Assembly: GCA_044342535.1 (NCBI GenBank)
Contig: JBIIPQ010000130.1
Span: forward strand, 1-10,417
From: UBA4615 sp044342535
Lineage (GTDB): Bacteria > Pseudomonadota > Gammaproteobacteria > Burkholderiales > Burkholderiaceae_E
Reading direction: 5' to 3'
DNA length: 10,417 nt
Made by a program: the position numbers and the translations under genes. The notes under the pieces were generated by a model. That model did no database searches. It worked only from the letters and a program-made list of their open reading frames with translations, and was not told the DNA's origin. How positions within the stretch are numbered: position 1 is the first letter of the stretch; each line of letters begins with the position of its first letter. This document shows positions 1-6,035 of the stretch, one piece after another.

Positions 1-90
1 CATCCGTTGCCCACAGCGGCGTGGATCAACCCGCCACCCATGGAGGTCGTCGACCAACAAACGCCGCAGCCCCGCACAGTAAATTCATGA
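1..90 (+). CDS. Possible C-terminal tail of an upstream gene (partial)
   Basis: A frame open from the left edge encodes about 29 residues, Pro-rich and ending VNS, and stops at TGA 88-90. Its third codon positions are richer in G/C (about 20 of 29) than those of the P450 frame over the same bases (about 15 of 28), so this frame is the better coding candidate here. The stop overlaps an ATG at 87-89 as ATGA, the usual arrangement for coupled genes. The family cannot be identified from so few residues. The alternative is that these bases are the 5' part of the P450 gene in the other frame, or that a frameshift separates the two. Confidence 0.4.
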   Translation, partial: HPLPTAAWINPPPMEVVDQQTPQPRTVNS

Positions 91-1178
91 CATCGGGTGT
101 AGCAAAGTCATTGACACGTTCCGCCCCGCGGCACACGGTTGTCCGGGACGTCGTGGCCGCGGCCTTCAAGACCGCGCTCGCGGATGTCGACAAGGAGGTC
201 GCGACGGCCGTGGTCAAGGCGATGGACACCATCGGCTCGATGCCGCACTTCGACGCCGTCAGGCTGTACACCGAGGTCGTGCCCACCGCGGTCGTCATGA
301 CGCTGCTCGGCCTCGACGGCGAGGACCGGGACGACGCGATCGCCTATGCGCGCGCGACGATGTCGTACTTCTCCCAGCCGGTCCGTCCCGGATCGTCGTA
401 CGGGATCGCCTCCGCGGACGCTTCGGCCAGGCTCGCGATGACACTGGCCTGGCGGCTCGTCAAGGCAGTGCTCGCTTCGCATGCGCCGCTGTACAGCTCG
501 GACGGTACGATCCTCGCCGGGATCGCCGAGAAGACGACGCTGGTCGGCACTCCGGACGCGGCCCGGCCGCTGACCCGGGGCGAAGCGCTGATCACGCTCG
601 TGCAGATCGTGCTCGCGCACCTGTCCGCGGGCTTCCTGCTCGGCACCGCGCTGCGCAATCTGCTGATGCCGGATCCGCGTCCTGGCCGCTCAGGCCAGAT
701 CCCCTGGGATACGCTCGCACGGCTCCAGGCCGACGCGACGAAAGATCCCGGCAAGCAGGCGGACTTCGACACGGCGATCGAGCACGCGTTGGACGAAGCG
801 CGCCGGATCGACCCGCCGGTGACCATCATCCAGCGGTTCGCCAGGAAGGCGATGAAGGTCGGCGACTTCGACGTGGCGGAGGACTGCCCGGTGCACATCG
901 TGGTCGCGTCGGCGAACCGGGGCCTGCCGGCCGGCGTCGCCGAGCCGGAGCAGTTCCACTGGGACCGCGAGCCGGCAGACTCGCACCTGTCGCTCGGTCA
1001 CGGCCTCCACGAATGCGTCGGTAATGCCTTGCAGGAGCGCATCGTGCCCGCCGCCCTGACGGCACTCCTGAGCGAGATGCCGACGCTTCGGCTCGTGGAT
1101 GCCGATGCGGTGCCGGCATGGCTGGACAACGTCTACTTCCGGGTGCTTTGCTCGCTGCCGGTCATGCGAGATGCCTGA
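87..1178 (+). CDS. Divergent cytochrome P450, N-terminally short
   Basis: A heme-thiolate protein of the cytochrome P450 superfamily. From ATG 87 it has 363 residues. The heme-binding loop is LGHGLHECVG with Cys310 as the expected iron ligand; the usual first Phe is Leu. The K-helix ExxR is E237-A-R-R240, followed by IDPP. The helix C segment P-R-H-T-V-V-R lies at residues 14-20, so the roughly 70-90 residues that normally precede it (helices A and B, first sheet) are missing. In the I helix the usual A-G-x-D/E-T is A177-H-L-S-A181, so both the acid and the Thr used in O2 activation are absent. This suggests chemistry other than classical monooxygenation, for example hydroperoxide use, but substrate and reaction are unknown. 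The start was chosen for the ATGA overlap and the poor codon bias upstream; the frame is open to base 3, and GTG 21 or a start outside the window is possible. The stop overlaps the next gene's start, implying joint translation. Confidence 0.8.
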   Translation: MTSGVAKSLTRSAPRHTVVRDVVAAAFKTALADVDKEVATAVVKAMDTIGSMPHFDAVRLYTEVVPTAVVMTLLGLDGEDRDDAIAYARATMSYFSQPVRPGSSYGIASADASARLAMTLAWRLVKAVLASHAPLYSSDGTILAGIAEKTTLVGTPDAARPLTRGEALITLVQIVLAHLSAGFLLGTALRNLLMPDPRPGRSGQIPWDTLARLQADATKDPGKQADFDTAIEHALDEARRIDPPVTIIQRFARKAMKVGDFDVAEDCPVHIVVASANRGLPAGVAEPEQFHWDREPADSHLSLGHGLHECVGNALQERIVPAALTALLSEMPTLRLVDADAVPAWLDNVYFRVLCSLPVMRDA

Positions 1179-3726
1179 TCCGGCGGACGGGGCACCCGTT
1201 CGTGGCGGCGCCCAGGTCCGGGCGCCTGCGGCGGCGCACGAGGTCATCCGCTTCGGCCGCGTGGAGATCCAGCCCGCGCTGCGGCAGATCCGGGTCGACG
1301 GCGCCGTCGCCCCGATCGGTGCCCGCGGCTTCGACCTGCTGATCGCACTGATCGCCCGCAGCGACCGCGTGGTCGGCAAGGACGAGCTCTTCGCCGCCGC
1401 ATGGCCGGGACTGGTGGTCGAGGAGAACAACCTCAGCGTGCAGATCGCCGCCCTGCGCCGCGTGCTCGGGCCCGGCGCCATCACGACGGTCACCGGGCGG
1501 GGCTACCGCTTCACCGCGATGGAGGCAGCCTCGGCGAGCGGCGCGCGGGCCGAGCCGCCCGCAGGTAACCTCTCCGCACGCGAGGCCGTCCTGTTCGGAC
1601 GGGAGGACGAGCTCGCCAGGCTGACCCGGGCCTTCCGCGGCGTCGCCTGCGTGACCGTCTGCGGCGCGGCCGGCGTGGGCAAGACCTCGCTCGCGGGCGT
1701 GGCGGCCCGGCGCATCGCCGAGGCGCGGCGCCCGGCCCAAGGGGTCTGGTGCGTCGAGCTCGCGAACATCCGCGAGCCGGGCATGCTGGTGCCGTCGATC
1801 TGCGGCGAGGTGGGCATCGAGCTGAGCGGGGACGCGGATCCGGGCGACGAATGCTTCGCGCACCTGCGCCACTGCGACATGCTGCTGGTGCTCGACAACT
1901 GCGAGCACCTCGTCGAGGCGGTCGCGCAGTTCGTCGAGCGGCTGCGCCGCGTCGCGCCGGGGGTCGCCCTCCTCGCTACCAGTCAGGAGCCGCTGCACGT
2001 CGACGGCGAGGAGGTCCTGCGCCTCGGCCCGCTGGACGTACCCGAATCCGCTGCGGTCGCCGGCGCGGCCGAGTTCGCCGCCGTACGCATGCTGCGCGAG
2101 CGCGTGCAGTGGGCGATGGGCGCGAGCTTCGAGCCTGGCCCCGACGAGCTGGCCGACCTGATCGAGATCTGCCGCCAGCTCGACGGCATTCCGCTCGCCC
2201 TCGAGTTCGCCGCGACGCGGGTGCCGCTGCTCGGCGTGTCCGGTGTGCGCACCCGGCTGCACGATCGACTCCGGCTGCTCACCGGCGGCACGCGCACCAC
2301 CCCAGCGCGGCACCGCAGCCTGCAGGCCGCGCTCGAATGGAGCCACCAGCTTCTGAGCCCAGCTACCCGGTCGGTCCTGCACCGCCTCGCCGTGTTCCCC
2401 AGCGGCTTCAGTCTGATGGGCGCTCGGCTGCTGCTCGGAGTCGCCGAAGAGTCCGACCTGATCGAGCACCTCGACGTGCTCGTCGACCGCTCGCTGGTGA
2501 CGGTGAGCACCGAGCCGAGGCTGCGCTACCGCTTGCTCGAGACCACCCGCGCGTTCGCGCTGGACGCCCTCGCCGAAGAGGCCGACGGCGTCGACTGGCC
2601 GGGCAGGCTCGCGCACGCGATGGGACAGCTGTGCACGGTGGCCGCCCGCGAGCGCGACAGCACGTGGATGTGGCAGGAGATGCCGAACGCCCGCTCCGTG
2701 CTGACCTGGGCGGTCGAGCACCCGGGGCACGCCATCGCCGCGGTGAGGATCGCGACCTACACCTCGGTGGTGCTCGGCGCCGGCGGCGCGATCCGCGAGG
2801 CGATCGAGAACCTGCTCCGGGTCCGCCCCCTTGTCGACGAGACCTGCGGACCCGATCTGCAGGCTCGCTACTGGCACTGGCTGGGCCGGCTCGGCGTCGA
2901 GGGCCGCCTGCTCAGCTCGCTGTGCATCGAGTCGCTGTCGCGGGCCGACCGCATGTTCGACGAGCTCGGCGAATCACGACATCGGATCGGCTGCCAGCGT
3001 CACCTCGCGGAAGCGGAGCTGCGTGCCGGCCGCCTCGACGCCGCCGAGGCCCACCTCGAGGCGGCCCGCCGCCTGGAAGCCTCCAGCCCATCCTCGGCGG
3101 ACCGGATGCGCAGGCTGCGGGTCGAGGCGCTCCTCGCCGGCGCGCGCGGCGAGTACGTCCAAGCGCTGCGCCATACGCAGATGGCGCTCACGCTGGCCGA
3201 GACGCATGACGTCGACCGCTACCGGCTGCTGCTGATGGCCGACATCGGCTGGCTGCATCTGCAGAAGGGCAACGCCGACGCGGCGGTCGCGACCTTCCAG
3301 GATCTCGTGCTGCGCCTCGATCGCAGCGTCAGACAAGGACTGGCACGGGCCCACGCGCAGTCCGGCCTGGTCGCGGCGTTCGCGGCGGCCACACGGATCG
3401 GCGAGGCGATGCGAGCCGCGGAACGGGCGGTGCGGGCGCTTCAGCAGGCGAACCTGCTGCTGTCCCATTGCGACGTGCTGGCATGGGCCTGCGCGGCCGG
3501 TGGCGAGACGACGAAGGCCGCGATGCTCACCGGTGCGGCCGAACGCTTCTTCGCGACCCGCGAGACCGAGCGCGAACCGATGGTCGCGCTCGCCCGCGAC
3601 CGCGCGCTCGCCCTGATCGAGCTGCGGCTCGGTGTCGAGGATCTCGCCTACTGGCAGGCGCAGGGCGCCTGCATCGGCGAGGACGAGCTGGTCCGACTGC
3701 TCGAGCGGCCACTGCCGCTCGCCTGA
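1171..3726 (+). CDS. Winged-helix / STAND-type ATPase / helical-repeat transcriptional regulator
   Basis: A large predicted transcription factor of 851 residues. Residues about 25-116 form an OmpR/PhoB-type winged helix (start VIRFGRVEI, end GRGYRFTA), which binds DNA. Residues about 140-430 are a STAND/NB-ARC-like ATPase of the COG3903 type: Walker A GAAGVGKTS at 165-173, Walker B LLVLDN with D242, a sensor-like LATSQEP at 268-274, and the GxPLAL motif at 339-344. The rest, from about residue 540, is Ala/Leu/Arg-rich and helical, resembling the TPR-like sensor regions of this family. There is no receiver domain, signal peptide or membrane segment, so it should be cytoplasmic. Proteins of this layout are thought to switch DNA binding through ATP-dependent oligomerisation; the ligand here is unknown. 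ATG 1171 is preferred over ATG 1099 because the winged helix starts soon after it and it overlaps the P450 stop by 8 bases (ATGCCTGA). The peptidase gene begins 23 bases after its stop. Confidence 0.9.
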   Translation: MPDPADGAPVRGGAQVRAPAAAHEVIRFGRVEIQPALRQIRVDGAVAPIGARGFDLLIALIARSDRVVGKDELFAAAWPGLVVEENNLSVQIAALRRVLGPGAITTVTGRGYRFTAMEAASASGARAEPPAGNLSAREAVLFGREDELARLTRAFRGVACVTVCGAAGVGKTSLAGVAARRIAEARRPAQGVWCVELANIREPGMLVPSICGEVGIELSGDADPGDECFAHLRHCDMLLVLDNCEHLVEAVAQFVERLRRVAPGVALLATSQEPLHVDGEEVLRLGPLDVPESAAVAGAAEFAAVRMLRERVQWAMGASFEPGPDELADLIEICRQLDGIPLALEFAATRVPLLGVSGVRTRLHDRLRLLTGGTRTTPARHRSLQAALEWSHQLLSPATRSVLHRLAVFPSGFSLMGARLLLGVAEESDLIEHLDVLVDRSLVTVSTEPRLRYRLLETTRAFALDALAEEADGVDWPGRLAHAMGQLCTVAARERDSTWMWQEMPNARSVLTWAVEHPGHAIAAVRIATYTSVVLGAGGAIREAIENLLRVRPLVDETCGPDLQARYWHWLGRLGVEGRLLSSLCIESLSRADRMFDELGESRHRIGCQRHLAEAELRAGRLDAAEAHLEAARRLEASSPSSADRMRRLRVEALLAGARGEYVQALRHTQMALTLAETHDVDRYRLLLMADIGWLHLQKGNADAAVATFQDLVLRLDRSVRQGLARAHAQSGLVAAFAAATRIGEAMRAAERAVRALQQANLLLSHCDVLAWACAAGGETTKAAMLTGAAERFFATRETEREPMVALARDRALALIELRLGVEDLAYWQAQGACIGEDELVRLLERPLPLA

Positions 3727-3735
3727 ACCGTCACC

Positions 3736-3744
3736 GGAGCGAGG
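3736..3744 (+). promoter_or_regulatory. Ribosome-binding site of the S8 peptidase gene
   Basis: GGAGCGAGG contains GGAG and GAGG; the latter lies 5 bases before ATG 3750. It fixes the peptidase start at 3750. The same frame is open further upstream to 3468, but that stretch lies inside the regulator gene. Confidence 0.7.
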
Positions 3745-3749
3745 TCCTC

Positions 3750-5045
3750 ATGCCCAAGGCCCACCCTCTTCGCTTTCGAATCGCCCCGGCCCGGCGGGCC
3801 GACGCAGCGTCTGTGCTGGGCGAGGCACTCGGCGGGCGGCACGTGCAGCTCTTCACGTTCGCAGACGACACGGTGCTGCTGTCGCCCGACGAGAGCGAGG
3901 CGCTGTCCGCCCGCTACGGGGGGGCGCGGGCCGCCGAGATCCTCTCCGAGGCCGGGCTGTCCGGCGTTGAGACCGTCAATTGGGGAGAGGTGCTCAGGTG
4001 GTACGCGGACACCGGGCTTGAGCCGTACGAAGCGCCGAACCGGGACGCGCGAGACTTCGCGAAGCGCCGTACGCGCAATCGCGACTGGCATCTGCAGGCC
4101 TGCTCGGTCCATGCCGCCTGGAAGGCGCTCGGGGGCCCCGGCTCGATCGACTGGGGGCGGGTGCGCGTCGGCCAGATCGACACCGGCTACACCGCCCATC
4201 CGGTCTTCGGCTTTCCCGACACGTCATGGATCGACGAGAAAGCAGCCCGCTCGATGCGGGGCAGCTCGCCGACGCCGGACGGCGTGGATCCGCTCGCGGG
4301 CGGCAACGACGGTCACGGCACCCGCACGGCGAGCGTGATCTGCGGCTTCGACCGACGCTATCGCGGCGTCGCCCCGAAGGTGCCGCTCGTGCCCGTGCGG
4401 ATCGGCGACTGCGTGATCATCGACCGTCAGCTCGACGAATTCGCGGCGGCGCTGCGCTATCTCGTCGACGAGGCCCGGGTCGGCGTCGTCAGCGTCAGCA
4501 TGGGGACGTTCCTCAGGCGCTCGGCGCCACACGCCGTCAGGCGGGCGGTCGACCACTGCTACGAACGTGGCGTCATCCTCGTCGCCGCGGCTGGCAATGT
4601 GCCCGTGCGCGGCTGGCCCGCGTACCCGGCGTCCCTCGCGCGCACGATCGCGGTGGCGGGCGTGACGTCCGACGCGAGGCCGTGGGGCGGCGGATCCCGC
4701 GGGGATTGGGTCGACCTGAGCGCCCCCGCGATGGACGTGCGGCACGCCTCGACCGAGGAGGCCGCCCGGTACGGCCACGACGCGACGAGCTCGGGTACGT
4801 CCTACGCGACGGCCATGACCGCGGGCGCGGCAGCGCTGTGGCTGGTGGCGCACGCCGCGCGCATCGATGCCGCCTACCCGCATCCCTGGCAGCGCGTCGA
4901 GGCCTTCCGGTTGGCGGCGCGCCGGACCGCGCGCAAGCTGGCAGCCCGGTACCGTAACTCGGGAAACGGCGCGGGCATCCTCAACGTGGCCCGGCTTGTC
5001 GCACCCGCGGCCCTGCCCCCGGCCGGCGATCTCGTCGCGCGCTGA
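3750..5045 (+). CDS. S8 family (subtilisin-like) serine peptidase without signal peptide
   Basis: A 431-residue subtilase. The catalytic triad is complete: D144 in QIDTGYT, H189 in GHGTRTAS, and S351 in SSGTSYATAM, with the oxyanion-hole Asn at N283 in AAAGN. It should therefore be an active endopeptidase. The N-terminus (MPKAHPLRFRIAPARR) is charged and has no hydrophobic stretch, so no Sec or lipoprotein signal is visible and no membrane segment follows; it is predicted to be cytoplasmic. Residues 1 to about 115 precede the catalytic domain and include VQLFTFADDTVLLSPDE; they could be a propeptide-like inhibitor or a regulatory domain. No autocleavage site can be named. The start is set by the GGAGCGAGG site, 23 bases behind the STAND regulator in a likely operon with it and the P450. 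It may cleave a regulator or another internal target; this is inference. The stop codon runs into a perfect palindrome. Confidence 0.9.
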   Translation: MPKAHPLRFRIAPARRADAASVLGEALGGRHVQLFTFADDTVLLSPDESEALSARYGGARAAEILSEAGLSGVETVNWGEVLRWYADTGLEPYEAPNRDARDFAKRRTRNRDWHLQACSVHAAWKALGGPGSIDWGRVRVGQIDTGYTAHPVFGFPDTSWIDEKAARSMRGSSPTPDGVDPLAGGNDGHGTRTASVICGFDRRYRGVAPKVPLVPVRIGDCVIIDRQLDEFAAALRYLVDEARVGVVSVSMGTFLRRSAPHAVRRAVDHCYERGVILVAAAGNVPVRGWPAYPASLARTIAVAGVTSDARPWGGGSRGDWVDLSAPAMDVRHASTEEAARYGHDATSSGTSYATAMTAGAAALWLVAHAARIDAAYPHPWQRVEAFRLAARRTARKLAARYRNSGNGAGILNVARLVAPAALPPAGDLVAR

Positions 5046-5057
5046 CCCGGCCGGGTC
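5044..5057. repeat. 14-base perfect palindrome at the peptidase stop
   Basis: GACCCGGCCGGGTC is its own reverse complement and begins inside the TGA stop of the peptidase gene. As RNA it could fold as a 5-bp stem with a GGCC loop, too weak for a convincing terminator and with no T run after it. As DNA it could be a dimer-binding site. A chance GC-rich palindrome is also possible. Confidence 0.4.
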
Positions 5058-5069
5058 GGACTCGGTGCC

Positions 5070-5114
5070 GTTTGGGGATCCTTAGCCGCGTTTAGGACCC
5101 GCTTGGGGCGATCC
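5070..5114 (+). promoter_or_regulatory. Three similar boxes upstream of the LuxR-type gene, putative operator
   Basis: Three related sequences read in the same direction: GTTTGGGGATCC at 5070-5081, GTTTAGGACCC at 5090-5100 and GCTTGGGGCGATCC at 5101-5114. Their starts are 20 and 11 bases apart, about two and one helical turns, so all three lie on one face of the helix. Direct repeats at 10-11 base spacing are typical of OmpR-type winged-helix proteins, and such a protein is encoded upstream. No clear -35/-10 pair was found among them. The boxes are degenerate, so this is a candidate only. Confidence 0.35.
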
Positions 5115-5186
5115 GAGAGACGGCCGCCCCGCGTGCGATCGACAGTTCCTGCATGCCCATCGCGACACTCGACCCGAGACGTCCCG

Positions 5187-5822
5187 ATGGCAGCGCAAAG
5201 GGCTGCGATGGACGCTACAGACTCGAATTCGGCGGAAGGGCTCGCTCTGGCGAGCCGGATCGCACCGGCACTGCTCGACCAGATCGGCTGCGGCCTGCTG
5301 ATCTGCGACGCGGACGCGGTGCTGCGATACGCGAACAAGCTGGCGACCGAGGAACTGCGCGCCAGCCGGCTGCTCCAGGTCAGGGGCGGGCAGTTGTGCT
5401 GCATCGACGGCGTCTCGGGCGACCTGACAGGGGCGATCCGGCAGGCGGCCGGGCATGACCGCCGCACGCTCGTGCATCTCGAGGGTCGCGCGGACCGGCT
5501 GGTCGTCACCACCTTGCCGCTGCCGGCCGCGGACGGCGAGCGCGACGCGTATGCGCTCGTCATGATCGGGCGACGGCGGGCCTGCACGGACCTGGAACTC
5601 GAGCTCGTGGCCGCCCACTACGGCCTCACGCTGGCCGAGCGCAAGGTGCTCGCCGGCCTGCTCCGGGACGCGCGGCCCAGCGAGATCGCGGACGCGCATT
5701 CGGTGAAGCTGACCACGGTCCGCACGCAAATCAACTCGCTGCGGCTGAAGCTCGGCGCGCGCAGCATCGAAGGCCTGCTGCTGCGGGCGATCGAGGTCCC
5801 GCCGATGGCCTCGGCGCTCTGA
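5187..5822 (+). CDS. PAS-like sensor with LuxR-type HTH (transcriptional regulator)
   Basis: A 211-residue regulator. Residues about 25-125 resemble a PAS-type sensing fold (LLDQIGCGLLICDADAVLRYAN, a beta hairpin then helix as in PAS cores). Residues 146-203 form a LuxR/GerE-type helix-turn-helix: LTLAERKVLAGLL, then PSEIADAHSVKLTTVRTQINSLRLKLG, with the usual TVRTQI recognition segment. There is no receiver domain, so it is a one-component regulator; the ligand is unknown. ATG 5187 has GAG 8 bases upstream; ATG 5208 has AAAGGG 5 bases upstream and would remove 7 residues. The sensor domain is complete either way. TTG 5103 is in frame but would put the boxes at 5101-5114 inside the gene. It sits between the peptidase and the lipoprotein on the same strand and may control either. 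Confidence 0.82.
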   Translation: MAAQRAAMDATDSNSAEGLALASRIAPALLDQIGCGLLICDADAVLRYANKLATEELRASRLLQVRGGQLCCIDGVSGDLTGAIRQAAGHDRRTLVHLEGRADRLVVTTLPLPAADGERDAYALVMIGRRRACTDLELELVAAHYGLTLAERKVLAGLLRDARPSEIADAHSVKLTTVRTQINSLRLKLGARSIEGLLLRAIEVPPMASAL

Positions 5823-5849
5823 CGACCCCGCGGGGGCGACACCGTCGTC
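5821..5849 (+). terminator. Possible hairpin terminator after the LuxR-type gene
   Basis: GACGAC at 5821-5826 pairs with GTCGTC at 5844-5849, and the enclosed CCCCGCGGGG at 5826-5835 is itself self-complementary. It starts in the stop codon of the regulator. There is no T run after it, so intrinsic termination is uncertain. The rest of the 213-base gap to the lipoprotein gene holds a weak 5-bp inverted repeat, GCTAC 5970-5974 / GTAGC 5993-5997, that could sit in a promoter. No -35/-10 pair is convincing. Confidence 0.3.
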
Positions 5850-6035
5850 CCGCACCCGGTTGCCCGGTTCCTCGACAGAAAGAACGATGCCCGTTCCCGC
5901 CAGACCTCTGACCATGAGACACCGTGACGCGCTCGTGACGGCGCGACGCGACCCTCACCGCACGTCACAGCTACTTTTCCGGTCGGACCGCTGTAGCGCC
6001 AAGACCTTCCCCCTAACCTTCAATCGGACGTCCTC

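Noticed and set aside
111..116. TTGACA as a promoter for the P450
   Set aside because: It lies inside the coding region at helix C, with GC-rich sequence where a -10 would be.
1099..1170. ATG 1099 as start of the STAND regulator
   Set aside because: It would overlap the P450 C-terminus by 80 bases. ATG 1171 gives the standard short leader before the winged helix and a coupling overlap.
1162..2877. Long minus-strand open frame opposite the regulator
   Set aside because: It is a shadow of a high-GC gene: low-complexity Arg/Ala/Gly/His composition with no domain, and the plus strand carries clear motifs.
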